Part shown: positions 35,092-44,092 of the stretch, in pieces
How positions within the stretch are numbered: position 1 is the stretch's first letter
Layout of the letters: each line of letters begins with the position of its first letter
Origin: DATGLG01 sp035294245
GTDB taxonomy: Bacteria > Pseudomonadota > Alphaproteobacteria > JACZXZ01
Assembly: GCA_035294245.1 (NCBI GenBank)
Contig: DATGLG010000040.1
Coordinates: forward strand, 62,001-126,000
Direction of reading: 5' to 3'
Length of the DNA: 64,000 nt
Translations under genes and position numbers: made by a program
The notes under the pieces: model-generated
Database searches by the model: none
What the model was told of the DNA's origin: nothing
The model's input: only the letters and a program-made list of their open reading frames with translations

Positions 35092-36615
35092 CTACGCCGC
35101 CGCATCGCCAATAAGTGCATCGACCGCCGCTTCGAGCCTGCGCGCGGCCGCGGCCAGCCGCTCCTCGATGGCGTCGACCGTCCGCACGTCCTCGTCGAGG
35201 GTGGCGCCCAACAACGCCGCTTGGCGGAGCGACTCGGCCGGCGCCGGGCCGCCCCGCAAGGTCCGGCTCGCGACGAAGCGTTCCGGGTCGAGGGCGTCGC
35301 GAATCGCCGCCTGGTCGAGACCAGCCGGGCCTCCCTGATAAGCGATGGCCGCTTCGTCGAGCAATTCGGGCGTCACATCGGCGGGCCCCAGACCGCGCTC
35401 CTCGCAGAGCCGCACCAGGATGCCGACGATCTGGTGCGCGCTGCGCCAGGGCAGATCCCTCTCGCGCACGAGGGCGCCGGCAAGATCGGTGGCCGTCGCC
35501 CAGAATCGCCAGGCCCGCTCGCGCATATGGGCCTTGCGGAGCCCCAAGGCCGGCAGGAGCTCGCAGAACCAATCGAGGTCGCGCACGCAGTTGTCGGCGA
35601 CGCGCCATAGCGTGTCGAGCGCGTAATACCGCTCCGTGATGGGCAACCCCGTCGGCCCCTTCAAGGCGTGGTAGGAGCTGACGAAGCAGCCCAGCGCCTC
35701 CGCCGAGGCGCCCTTGACCTCGGCCGGGCCGATGACGTTCTTCTTCTGCATCATGATCGACGAGGTCCCGCAGAACCTGTCGGGAATGTCGAAGAATCCG
35801 AACTCGCTCGTGCTCCACAGGATCAGGTCGTCCGCCCATTTCGCCATCGAATGATAGAGAACGGCGATCACCGCGGGCGTCTCGATGCTGTCATCGGCCG
35901 TGAGCTCGAGAATGGCGTCGGCGCAATTCTCGTGAACGGCATCGAAGCCCAGAAGCTCCGCGGTGCGCGCGCGGTTGATGGGGAAATCGGACCCGACCAT
36001 GATCGCAGCCCCCGCAGGACTCGTATTCACGCGGCGATAGGCGCCGTGGAGGCGCTCGAAGTCTCGCGCCAGAGTCGCCGCCCAGGACAGCCAGAGATGG
36101 GCGAGGGTCATCGGCTGGGCGTGCTGGCCGAAGCTGTAGCCGGGCAGTATGGCGTCCGTATGCCGGCGGGAGGCGTCGATCAGCACGCGGCGCAGGCGGT
36201 TCACCGCAGCCATGAGCGCCAGCAGCTTCTCGCGCTGAAGCGTATTGATGCCGACCGAGCTCAAGTCGCCGGAGCTGCGCGCGAGATGAAAGCGGCCGCC
36301 GATATCCTCGCCGAGGAGCCGGATCAAATATTGCTCGCCGGCATGGAGGCCGCCGCCGACCTTGCTGCGCGTCTCGACGACGCCCTCCGCCTCCATCTTT
36401 CGCAAGCCCCGCAGAATGGCGGCCCCCACCTCGCGCGAGAGCAGGCCCTCCTCGGTGAGCATCACCGCATGCGCCTTGTCGAAGGCATGGAGCGCGGGGA
36501 ACATGGCGCGCGCCCGCCCATGAGAGAGCCGCGCGAGCTGCGGCAGCATCTCCTCGCGCAAGCGGATGCCGGCGGTGCGATAGCCGCGATATTCGGCGGA
36601 GGGCTGCTTCAACAT
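35092..36615 (-). CDS. Argininosuccinate lyase/aspartase-superfamily C-N lyase
   Basis: A 507-aa enzyme of the fumarase/aspartase superfamily. Three conserved regions are visible: LARSSGDLSS (about 111-120), GYSFGQHAQPMTLAH (159-173) and the signature loop GTSSIMMQKKN (283-293), whose serine is the catalytic base in relatives. The family removes fumarate from an N-substituted aspartate. Argininosuccinate lyase has about 460 residues; this longer form with MMQKKN resembles enzymes that split amino-polycarboxylates (iminodisuccinate or EDDS lyases). It faces away from the methylaspartate lyase gene across a 349-bp shared control region. The true substrate is unknown. Confidence 0.85.
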   Translation of the reverse strand: MLKQPSAEYRGYRTAGIRLREEMLPQLARLSHGRARAMFPALHAFDKAHAVMLTEEGLLSREVGAAILRGLRKMEAEGVVETRSKVGGGLHAGEQYLIRLLGEDIGGRFHLARSSGDLSSVGINTLQREKLLALMAAVNRLRRVLIDASRRHTDAILPGYSFGQHAQPMTLAHLWLSWAATLARDFERLHGAYRRVNTSPAGAAIMVGSDFPINRARTAELLGFDAVHENCADAILELTADDSIETPAVIAVLYHSMAKWADDLILWSTSEFGFFDIPDRFCGTSSIMMQKKNVIGPAEVKGASAEALGCFVSSYHALKGPTGLPITERYYALDTLWRVADNCVRDLDWFCELLPALGLRKAHMRERAWRFWATATDLAGALVRERDLPWRSAHQIVGILVRLCEERGLGPADVTPELLDEAAIAYQGGPAGLDQAAIRDALDPERFVASRTLRGGPAPAESLRQAALLGATLDEDVRTVDAIEERLAAAARRLEAAVDALIGDAAA

Positions 36616-36964
36616 CGATGAACTCCTGCTATTCGGCGGCCGACGCGCCCGCCCCCTTGATGGATCGAAGCCGCGCCTCGCCGTTTGCGCAGGCCACTCT
36701 AGTGAAGCGCATCATCGGAACGCAATATCTCGGTGCCGAATTGAATCAATTTTTCTGATGCAGTTCTTTGAAAAATCGTATTATTAGAATTCAGCGGATG
36801 AGGGCAGTCTAGGGCCAACGGTTTCCGGCAAAGGGAACACGGCGGAAAGAGTTGTCGGCGGGACCGGCAGCGCTGACGGCGATTGCCTCTATGGGCGGCA
36901 GCCGCAGCTGCGATGCCCGCGCGACAGGAAACATCGAAGCGCGTGCATCCCGCGAGAGTGCCGC
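36616..36964. promoter_or_regulatory. Divergent control region between the two lyase genes
   Basis: A 349-bp gap with no convincing small gene. An AT-rich block at 36741-36794 breaks the GC-rich background and holds motif copy B. It is the likely position of divergent promoters and an operator. No terminator-like hairpin was found here. Confidence 0.6.
36747..36778. promoter_or_regulatory. Shared 32-bp motif, copy B
   Basis: Begins CAATTTTTC and ends AAAAATCG with the same 32-bp length as copies A and C. It lies 131 bp from the lyase start (36615) and 186 bp from the methylaspartate-lyase-like start, at a place suitable for controlling both. Confidence 0.55.
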
Positions 36965-38215
36965 ATGAAGATCAAGGACGTCGTCTACGCCATTGGCCGC
37001 TCCGGCTACGTCAACAAGGACCTGATGGCCGCCAAGGCCGGCGCCGAAGCGGATGGCTTCATCTATCGCGGCAAGCCCGTGCTGCCGGGGTTCAAGAAAA
37101 TCGTTCAGCCCGGCACGGTGATCTCCGTCATGCTGCTGCTCGAGGATGGCCAGGTCGCCTTCGGCGACTGCGCCGACGTCATCCTCACCGGCATCGCCGG
37201 GCGCGATCCCCTCTTCGACGCCGCATCCCATATGGCCTTCCTCGAGACGACGATGCGGGACATGCTGCGCGGCCAATCGGTTGCGCATTTCCGCCCGCTC
37301 GCCGAGCGGATCGACGGCTATTCGGAGGGCGGCCGGCGGCTGCATACGGCGCTCCGCTACGGCATCACCCAGGCGTTGCTCCACGCTGCGGCGCTCTCAG
37401 GCAGGGTCACCATGGCCGAGATCGTCGCCCGCGAGTATGGTGGCGAGATCGCGGCGGAGCCGCTGCCGATCCTCGCGTCCTGCCACAAGGACGACGCCAT
37501 GCAGCTCGATCGCATGATCCTGAAGCGCGCAGCACTCCTGCCTCATGCATCGTTCACGATCGTCGAGCGCGATATCGGGCTCCAAGGCGAGAAGCTGCTC
37601 GATTATGCCACGCGGCTCGTGAGACGCATTCGGGATATCGGCGACGCCGATTATCGCCCGACCATCCATCTCGATGTCTACGGCACGCTCGGCGAGCTCT
37701 TCCAAAACGATGTCGCGCGCATGGCGGAATATCTCGGGCGGCTGGCAGCCGCCGTGCAGCCGTTCGAATTGCTGATCGAATCCCCCGTCATCGCCAAGAC
37801 TCTGGAAGCCCAGATCGGGATCTTCGGCGCCTTGAAGGCCGAGCTCCGCAGGTGCCGCGCGGGAGTCAGGGTGATCGTCGACGAATGGTGCAACACGCTC
37901 GAGGATATCCGGCGCTTCGCCGATTCCGGCGCCGCCGACTTCGTTCAGATCAAGACGCCGGATCTCGGCGGCATCAACAACGCCATCGAGGCGGTCCTCT
38001 ACTGCCGGACGAAGGGAATGGGTGCTTGCCTCGGCGGGACGGCCAACGAGACCGATCAGTCTGCCCGCATCACCACCCATATCGGCCTCGCCTGCCGCCC
38101 GGACTTCCTCCTCTCGAAGCCCGGCCTGGGCGGAGACGAGGCCCTGATGATCCAAACCAACGAGATGATCCGCACCCTCGCCCTCATCAAGGCGCGGGAA
38201 GCCGTGATCGCGTGA
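36965..38215 (+). CDS. Methylaspartate ammonia-lyase homologue (enolase superfamily)
   Basis: A 416-aa enolase-superfamily enzyme that aligns almost residue for residue with clostridial 3-methylaspartate ammonia-lyase. Metal ligands are Asp237 (HLDVYG), Glu272 (IESP) and Asp306 (VDEW); the base is Lys330 (QIKTPDLGG), with His194 (LLPHAS) as its partner. Mg ions and a Lys/His pair remove ammonia from an aspartate. The substrate pocket differs: where the model enzyme has Gln172 and Cys361 (GGTCNETD), this has SC/KDD and Ala (GGTANETD). No glutamate mutase gene is present, so it is not for the methylaspartate pathway of glutamate fermentation. It is 59 bp before the peptide-type ABC operon. Confidence 0.88.
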   Translation: MKIKDVVYAIGRSGYVNKDLMAAKAGAEADGFIYRGKPVLPGFKKIVQPGTVISVMLLLEDGQVAFGDCADVILTGIAGRDPLFDAASHMAFLETTMRDMLRGQSVAHFRPLAERIDGYSEGGRRLHTALRYGITQALLHAAALSGRVTMAEIVAREYGGEIAAEPLPILASCHKDDAMQLDRMILKRAALLPHASFTIVERDIGLQGEKLLDYATRLVRRIRDIGDADYRPTIHLDVYGTLGELFQNDVARMAEYLGRLAAAVQPFELLIESPVIAKTLEAQIGIFGALKAELRRCRAGVRVIVDEWCNTLEDIRRFADSGAADFVQIKTPDLGGINNAIEAVLYCRTKGMGACLGGTANETDQSARITTHIGLACRPDFLLSKPGLGGDEALMIQTNEMIRTLALIKAREAVIA

Positions 38216-38274
38216 TATAAGAGACCAGTGACAAGGCCGCGGGATAATCGGCCGAGCGGAACAGGGAGTCGAGC

Positions 38275-39897
38275 ATGACAGACAGGGACCGGGGCATCTC
38301 ATCGGCGTTCAGGACGGCGGCCGTTGCGGGCTGCCTCTTGCTCGCAGTGCTTTGGAGCATGGCCGCCACGACGGCGAAGGCCGCCGAGGCGCCGAAGAAA
38401 GGCGGGACCGTGGTGGCGTCCCTCGGCGCCGATCCTGCGGTGCTCAACCCCGACGTCTCCGTGGGCGTTCCCGACATCTTCGTCGGCTGCATGCTGTATG
38501 ACGCGCTGGTTCGCTTCGGCGAAGGCTTCAAGATCGTGCCGGCGCTGGCGAAATCCTGGGAGATCTCACCCGACGGCCTCGTCTATACCTTCCACCTCGT
38601 GCACGCGAGCTGGCAGGACGGCAAGCCTCTCACCTCCGCCGACGTCAAATACACGCTCCTTAATGTCAGCGCGAAATACGGCGCGAAGTTCGCGGCGGCG
38701 GGGCAGGTGCTCGACAGCATCGACGATTCCGATCCCGAGACCGCGGTGATCAAGCTGAAGAAGCCCTTCGGCCCCTTCCTCTTCTCGCTCGCCTGCGAGC
38801 AGAACGCCGCCATCCTTCCCGCCCACATCTTCCAAGGGACGGATGTCCTGCAGAATCCCGCGACCTTATCGAAGCCCGTCGGCATCGGCCCCTTCCAGCT
38901 CACGGAGTGGGTGCGCGGCGATCACCTCACCCTCAGCCGCAATCCCCATTACTGGCAGGATGGCAAGCCCTATCTCGACCGCATCGTCGTGAAGATCATG
39001 CCGGATTCCTCGACCCGGCTCCTCGCCCTGCAGGCCGGCGAGATCGACTACATCGACGAATATTATTTCCCACTCAGCGCCTACCAGAACATCGCCCGCG
39101 ACTCGCGCTTCCAGCTCAAGGAGGTGAGCTATCCCTCCGACGACCTCATCATCTTCAACACCAAGCGGCCGCCCCTCGACAACCCGAAGGTGCGGCAGGC
39201 GCTGCTCATGGCGCTCGACCGGGATTACATCCACAAGAACGTGTTCTACGGCATCGGCAGCATCGCCGTGAGCCCGATCGATACGCGCATCAAATGGGCG
39301 TACAACCCCGCGGTCAACTACGAGAAGATGTATCCCTACGATCCCGCCCGCGCGAAGGCGACGCTGGACGAGGCCGGGGTCAAGCCGGGTGCCGACGGCA
39401 CGCGCTTCACGATCAGCCTGCTCTTCGACACCGGCCGCCCCGAATACGTGCAATGGGCGCAGGCGATCCAGCGCTTCTGGCAGGCGATCGGCGTCAAGGT
39501 CGCCCTCGAGGGCGCCGAGCGCCCGGTCATCTTGAAGCGCGTCTATACCGACTACGATTTCGGCGCGACCTTGCAGAACTACACGACGGCCGGAGACCCG
39601 GCGCTCGGCGTCTCGCGCATCTACACGACGGAATCAATCCGCAAGGGATCGACCTTCAACAATGCCTCCCAATACTCCAATCCCGCCGTCGACGAGCTCT
39701 TCGACAAGGGACGTACGGCGCCGACCGAGGCGGAGCGCGCCAAGTATTATTACGAGGTCCAGACCATCCTGGCGCGCGATTTGCCGACGCTCACCATTCA
39801 TCAGCAGGCCGAGATCGACGCCGCGAGCTCCCGGCTTCAGGATCTCTGGCGCGGCGCCAATTACCTGTGGTGGGACGACGTCTGGGTGAAGGACTGA
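38275..39897 (+). CDS. Dipeptide/oligopeptide-type ABC substrate-binding protein
   Basis: A 540-aa SBP_bac_5 protein (DppA/OppA/NikA group) with a signal peptide cleaved near AKAAEAPKKG. Family blocks are KKGGTVVASLGADPAVLNP, LAKSWEISPDGLVYTFHL and the SADVKYTLLN region, plus VRQALLMALDRDYI in the second lobe. Members bind peptides, opines, nickel complexes or carboxylate-rich amines. It is the first gene of a six-gene transport operon and follows the lyase gene in the same direction. Confidence 0.92.
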   Translation: MTDRDRGISSAFRTAAVAGCLLLAVLWSMAATTAKAAEAPKKGGTVVASLGADPAVLNPDVSVGVPDIFVGCMLYDALVRFGEGFKIVPALAKSWEISPDGLVYTFHLVHASWQDGKPLTSADVKYTLLNVSAKYGAKFAAAGQVLDSIDDSDPETAVIKLKKPFGPFLFSLACEQNAAILPAHIFQGTDVLQNPATLSKPVGIGPFQLTEWVRGDHLTLSRNPHYWQDGKPYLDRIVVKIMPDSSTRLLALQAGEIDYIDEYYFPLSAYQNIARDSRFQLKEVSYPSDDLIIFNTKRPPLDNPKVRQALLMALDRDYIHKNVFYGIGSIAVSPIDTRIKWAYNPAVNYEKMYPYDPARAKATLDEAGVKPGADGTRFTISLLFDTGRPEYVQWAQAIQRFWQAIGVKVALEGAERPVILKRVYTDYDFGATLQNYTTAGDPALGVSRIYTTESIRKGSTFNNASQYSNPAVDELFDKGRTAPTEAERAKYYYEVQTILARDLPTLTIHQQAEIDAASSRLQDLWRGANYLWWDDVWVKD

Positions 39898-39901
39898 AGC
39901 C

Positions 39902-41299
39902 ATGTCGACGGGACCGACGACGTCGCTCACGGAGACGCTCGTGGCCTATTGGGCCAAGGCGAGCTATCGCGATCTGCCCGCCGAGACGATCCGCGCCGCC
40001 AAGCGCCACCTGCTCGACACCATCGCCGCCGGCGTCGCCGGCGCCGGCACCGAGGTGACGGTGGCGACGAGAAAGGCCCTCGCCGCCGCCCATGAAGGTG
40101 CCGGCGGCTCGGCCGTCCTCTGGGGTACCGCCGCCGCTCTGGCGCCGCCCCAGGCGGCTCTCGTGAACGGAACCGCGGCGCACGCGCTCGAGCTCGATGA
40201 TTTCGGCGGGTGCGGCCATTCGGGTGCGGTCGTCATCCCGGCGGTCTGCGCCACGGCCGATCTCCTCGGCTCGAGCGGCGAGGCGGTCCTGGCCGCGATC
40301 GTCGCCGGCTTCGACCTCGCAGCGCGCGTCCTGGAGGGTGCCGGGGGCTATCGCCCCCATAACGACCTTGGCTGGCATTCGACCGGGACCTGCGGCAGCT
40401 TCGGCGCGGCGGCGGCCGTCGCGAAGCTTCTCGCCCTCGATGCTCCGCGCTTCACCGCCGCCCTCGGCATCGCCGGCACCTTCACGGGCGGCATTTGGGC
40501 CTATCTGGTCGACGGGGCGATGACCAAGCGATTTCACCCGGGCAAGGCCGCGGAGAACGGGCTCAGCGCCGCCTTCCTGGCGCAGGCGGGCATGACGGGG
40601 CCGCGCTTCGTCCTCGAGGCCGAGTGGGGCGGCTTCTACAGCACCTATGCGCGCGAGACCGCGACGCCGGCGGCGACGCTCGACGGGCTCGGCCGGGAGT
40701 TCCGGATCCTCCGCTCCGGCTTCAAGCCCTATGCCTGCTGCCGCGGCATTCACGGCTGCTTCGACGCGCTTTTCGAGATGATGGCGGAAGGCGGATTCGG
40801 CCACGAGGCGATCGAGGCGATGATCGTCCATGGCAGCGCCCAAACCCGGCGCCAATTCGAGCGCGACCGGGTCGAGAACCTGCTCGACGCCCAGTTCAGC
40901 CTGCCCTACAGCCTGGCCGTCGCGGCCGAGAGCGGACGCGGAACCCTCGACCAGTACGTGCCACTCCGCACGAGCGAGCCCGTCATCGCCGATCTGATGG
41001 CGCGTGTCCAGATCGTGGCCGATCGCATTCTCAAGCAAGGCGAGAGTCCGGCCCTCGAGCTTCGCCTGCGCGACGGGCGGCGCATAGAGCGCCAGACGCC
41101 CTTCGCGAAGGGGGCTCCAGAGAACCCCTTGAGCGACGACGAGCTCGAGACGAAGGCCGCATCGCTCATCCCGCCGGTGCTGGGCGATGGGGCGTTCCGC
41201 AATCTTCTCGCCGCTATCCGAGATCTCGAGGCGATGTACGACTTCCGCGAGCTCACCCGGATTCTCCAGCCAGCACCCCGAGCCTCCCGGAGAGCTTGA
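39902..41299 (+). CDS. MmgE/PrpD family protein inside the ABC operon
   Basis: A 465-aa MmgE/PrpD protein (2-methylcitrate dehydratase, cis-aconitate decarboxylase and iminodisuccinate epimerase family). Conserved segments are RAAKRHLLDTIAAGVAG, NGTAAHALELDDFGGCGHS and HSTGTCGSFGAAAAVAKLL, which hold the active-site His residues. It lies 4 bp after the binding protein and directly before the first permease gene (TGAATG). Its insertion between transport genes suggests it acts on the imported substrate, for example to change stereochemistry before C-N cleavage. Confidence 0.9.
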   Translation: MSTGPTTSLTETLVAYWAKASYRDLPAETIRAAKRHLLDTIAAGVAGAGTEVTVATRKALAAAHEGAGGSAVLWGTAAALAPPQAALVNGTAAHALELDDFGGCGHSGAVVIPAVCATADLLGSSGEAVLAAIVAGFDLAARVLEGAGGYRPHNDLGWHSTGTCGSFGAAAAVAKLLALDAPRFTAALGIAGTFTGGIWAYLVDGAMTKRFHPGKAAENGLSAAFLAQAGMTGPRFVLEAEWGGFYSTYARETATPAATLDGLGREFRILRSGFKPYACCRGIHGCFDALFEMMAEGGFGHEAIEAMIVHGSAQTRRQFERDRVENLLDAQFSLPYSLAVAAESGRGTLDQYVPLRTSEPVIADLMARVQIVADRILKQGESPALELRLRDGRRIERQTPFAKGAPENPLSDDELETKAASLIPPVLGDGAFRNLLAAIRDLEAMYDFRELTRILQPAPRASRRA

Positions 41300-42280
41300 A
41301 TGGGGCGGTACCTGCTTTCGCGCCTGGCCTGGGCGGGCCCGATCATCCTTGCGATCCTCGTCATCAACTTCCTGATCATCCATCTCGCACCAGGCGATCC
41401 GATCGAGGCGCTGGTCGGGGATTTTCCGGCTCCTCCGGACTACATCGCGTCGGTACGCCATCAGTTCGGCCTCGATCAGCCGCTCGCCACGCAGCTCTGG
41501 CTCTATCTCGTCAACCTCGCTCACGGCAATCTCGGCTTCTCCTTCGCGAACCGTCAGCCCGTCCTCGGGCTCCTTCTCGACCGCGCCCGCTTCACCCTCC
41601 TCCTGATGCTGCCGGCGCTCACGCTGGCCGCCATCCTCGGCGTCGTCCTCGCGCTCACGGCAGCACCCCGCGCCGGCAGCGCCTATGACGGCGCGATCAC
41701 GGCGGTGAGCCTCTTCGGCTATTCGGTTCCCATCTTCTGGCTGGGGCAGGTGCTGATCGTGCTCTTCGCGATCGATCTGCGCTGGCTGCCCGCCCAGGGG
41801 ATGATCTCGCTCCGGGAGCAGCCGACGGGCATGGCCGCCGTGCTCGACGTGCTCTGGCACCTGATCCTGCCGGCCTTCAGCGTCACCATCTATTACGTCG
41901 CCGTGGTGGCGCGGGTGGCGCGCGCCAGCGTCCTCGACGTGCTGCACCAGGATTTCATCCTGACGGCGAAATCGAAGGGTCTGCCGCGGCGCCAGGTTCT
42001 GTGGCGGCATGTTCTCCCCAACGCGCTCATCCCTGTCATCACGGTGATCGGCTATAATTTCGGCTATTCGCTGACCGGCGCGATCCTGGTGGAGACGGTC
42101 TTTGCCTGGCCGGGGCTCGGCAATCTCTTCATCACCTCGATCTCGAATCGCGATTATCCGGTGCTGCAGGGGATTTTTCTGCTGACGGCGCTCACCGTTG
42201 TCTTGGCGAATTTGATCACCGACCTCCTCTATGGAGCCGTCGACCCGCGCGTCCGGGCCGGCTACGGCGCCCATGCTTAA
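41300..42280 (+). CDS. Dipeptide-type ABC transporter permease (DppB-like)
   Basis: A 326-aa membrane protein with about six helices and the N-terminal MGRYLLSRLAWAGPIILAIL typical of DppB. The EAA-type loop near VLHQDFILTAKSKGLPRRQV is intact and contacts the ATPases. Its ATG directly follows the MmgE/PrpD stop. The gene end overlaps dppC by 8 bp. Confidence 0.92.
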   Translation: MGRYLLSRLAWAGPIILAILVINFLIIHLAPGDPIEALVGDFPAPPDYIASVRHQFGLDQPLATQLWLYLVNLAHGNLGFSFANRQPVLGLLLDRARFTLLLMLPALTLAAILGVVLALTAAPRAGSAYDGAITAVSLFGYSVPIFWLGQVLIVLFAIDLRWLPAQGMISLREQPTGMAAVLDVLWHLILPAFSVTIYYVAVVARVARASVLDVLHQDFILTAKSKGLPRRQVLWRHVLPNALIPVITVIGYNFGYSLTGAILVETVFAWPGLGNLFITSISNRDYPVLQGIFLLTALTVVLANLITDLLYGAVDPRVRAGYGAHA

Positions 42281-43097
42281 GGCCTGGCGGCGTTTCGCGA
42301 CGCACCGGCCCGGGCTGGCCGGCGGCGCTTTCGTCCTGCTCTTGGCACTCGCCGGCGTCGCCGCCCCCCTTCTGGCGCCGGCCGATCCGAGTCAGATCGG
42401 CAACCAGATCATGCTGCCGCCCTCGCTCCAGCATCTCATGGGGACGGACGAGCTCGGTCGCGACGTGCTGAGCGGCGTGATCTACGGCATCCGCGTATCG
42501 CTGACGGTCGGCTTCCTCGCCGCTCTGGCCGCGAGCCTTCTCGGCGCCATCATCGGGGCCCTCGCCGGCTTCTATGGCGGGTTCTTCGACCTCCTGGTCA
42601 TGCGCATCTCGGAAGTGTTCCAGGTGGTCCCGAGCTTCATCCTCGCCGCGGTCATCGTGGCTCTCTCGGGCGCCGGGCTCATGCAGATCGTGGCGGTGAT
42701 CGCCTTGCTGGCGTGGCCCCAGACGGCGCGGGTCATGCGCGGCGAGGTCTTGCGCATCAAGCGGCTCGAATTCGTCGATGCCGTGCGCTGCCTCGGTATC
42801 GGCGAGGGCGCCATCCTGGCCGGAGAGATCGTTCCCAATGCCCTCGCCCCCATGCTCGCCGTCGGTACCTTGATCGTCGGCCAGGCCATCCTGCTCGAGG
42901 CTGCGCTCAGCTTCTTCGGGCTCGGCAGCGCCGATGTGGTGAGCTGGGGCCGCATGCTCAACAGCGGGCAGCGCTTCCTTTTCAACGGCTGGTGGCTCTC
43001 CTTCTTTCCCGGCACTGCGATTTTCCTCACGGTGCTGGCGTTCAACCTTCTGGGCGATGCCATCGGCGCAGTCTTCAATCCGCGCTCGGCCGCGTAG
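42273..43097 (+). CDS. Dipeptide-type ABC transporter permease (DppC-like)
   Basis: A 274-aa permease with about five to six helices; conserved HLMGTDELGRDVLSGVIYGI near residue 50 and the ATPase-contact loop FVDAVRCLGIGEGAILAGEI. The start at 42273 overlaps dppB by 8 bp; ATG 42231 would add 14 residues and is less likely. It pairs with the preceding permease. Confidence 0.9.
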   Translation: MLKAWRRFATHRPGLAGGAFVLLLALAGVAAPLLAPADPSQIGNQIMLPPSLQHLMGTDELGRDVLSGVIYGIRVSLTVGFLAALAASLLGAIIGALAGFYGGFFDLLVMRISEVFQVVPSFILAAVIVALSGAGLMQIVAVIALLAWPQTARVMRGEVLRIKRLEFVDAVRCLGIGEGAILAGEIVPNALAPMLAVGTLIVGQAILLEAALSFFGLGSADVVSWGRMLNSGQRFLFNGWWLSFFPGTAIFLTVLAFNLLGDAIGAVFNPRSAA

Positions 43098-43101
43098 TGT
43101 C

Positions 43102-44091
43102 ATGTCGACCGTGGCTTCGCCCGTCCTTTCGATCGAGCATCTGCGCTTGTCCTATCGCGCGCGTCACGGCACCGTCCGCGCCGTGGACGACGTCTCGCTC
43201 GCGGTGGCGCCCGGCGAGGCGGTGGGCCTGGTCGGCGAGTCGGGCTCGGGGAAATCCTCCCTCGCCCGCGCCGTCCTGGGCTTGCTGCCGGAGGGTGCCG
43301 CGCAGATCGAGGGCGGGCGCATCCTCATCGACGGGCGGGATGTCACGGGCGCCGGTCCGGCGGAATGGGAGCGGCTGCGCGGCCATCCCGTCGCGATCGT
43401 CTTCCAGGACCCGCTGAGCTATCTCAATCCGGTCATGCGCGTCGGCCGGCAGGTCGCCGAGAGCGTGCGTCGCCACGACCCCAGGGCACCGATCGAGCCG
43501 CGCATCCGCGAGCTCCTGGCGCTGGTCAAGCTCCCGGCCGCCTGCGCCGCGGCCTATCCCCATGAGCTCTCCGGCGGGATGCGCCAGCGCGCCCTCCTCG
43601 CCGTCGCACTCGGCTGCCGGCCGCGCCTGCTGATCGCCGACGAGCCGACCACGGCCCTCGACGTGACGACCCAGGCGGAAATCCTCGCGCTGCTGCGGGA
43701 GCTCCGGGAGCGGCTCGGCATGGCGATGCTGTTGATCAGCCACGATCTCGGCGTCGTCGCCACCACCTGCGCCAGGATTTACGTGATGTATGCCGGCCGC
43801 ACCGTCGAATGGGGGGAGACCCGCGACGTATTCGAGCACCCCGCCCATCCCTACAGCATCGGCCTGCTCGCTGCCGCGCAATCGGCGCGCAATGCCAGGG
43901 GCCGCTTTGCCACGATCGACGGCGATGTCCCCAATCTGACGGCGCCGGTCACAGGATGCCCCTTTGCGCCGCGCTGCGGCCTGGTGCTCGATCGCTGCCG
44001 GGCGGAGATGCCGCCGGCCTTCAATACGGCCGACGGGCGCGGACATTGCAGCCGCTGCTGGCAGGCGCAACGGGAAGAGCGGGGCTATTGA
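43102..44091 (+). CDS. Dipeptide-type ABC transporter ATPase (DppD-like)
   Basis: A 329-aa ATPase with Walker A GESGSGKSS, signature LSGGMRQRALLAVAL, Walker B LLIADEPTTALD and the C-terminal oligopeptide/dipeptide extension with a cysteine cluster (TGCPFAPRCGLVLDRC), which in relatives binds an Fe-S cluster. The ATG at 43102 lies 4 bp after the dppC stop. The longer open frame is non-coding upstream. Confidence 0.92.
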   Translation: MSTVASPVLSIEHLRLSYRARHGTVRAVDDVSLAVAPGEAVGLVGESGSGKSSLARAVLGLLPEGAAQIEGGRILIDGRDVTGAGPAEWERLRGHPVAIVFQDPLSYLNPVMRVGRQVAESVRRHDPRAPIEPRIRELLALVKLPAACAAAYPHELSGGMRQRALLAVALGCRPRLLIADEPTTALDVTTQAEILALLRELRERLGMAMLLISHDLGVVATTCARIYVMYAGRTVEWGETRDVFEHPAHPYSIGLLAAAQSARNARGRFATIDGDVPNLTAPVTGCPFAPRCGLVLDRCRAEMPPAFNTADGRGHCSRCWQAQREERGY

Positions 44092-44092
44092 G

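Noticed and set aside
39791..42274. An 827-codon open frame on the minus strand across the PrpD and DppB genes
   Set aside because: It is antisense to two well-conserved genes, is rich in Arg, Asp, Glu and Gly as expected from the complement of GC-rich coding DNA, and has no domain.
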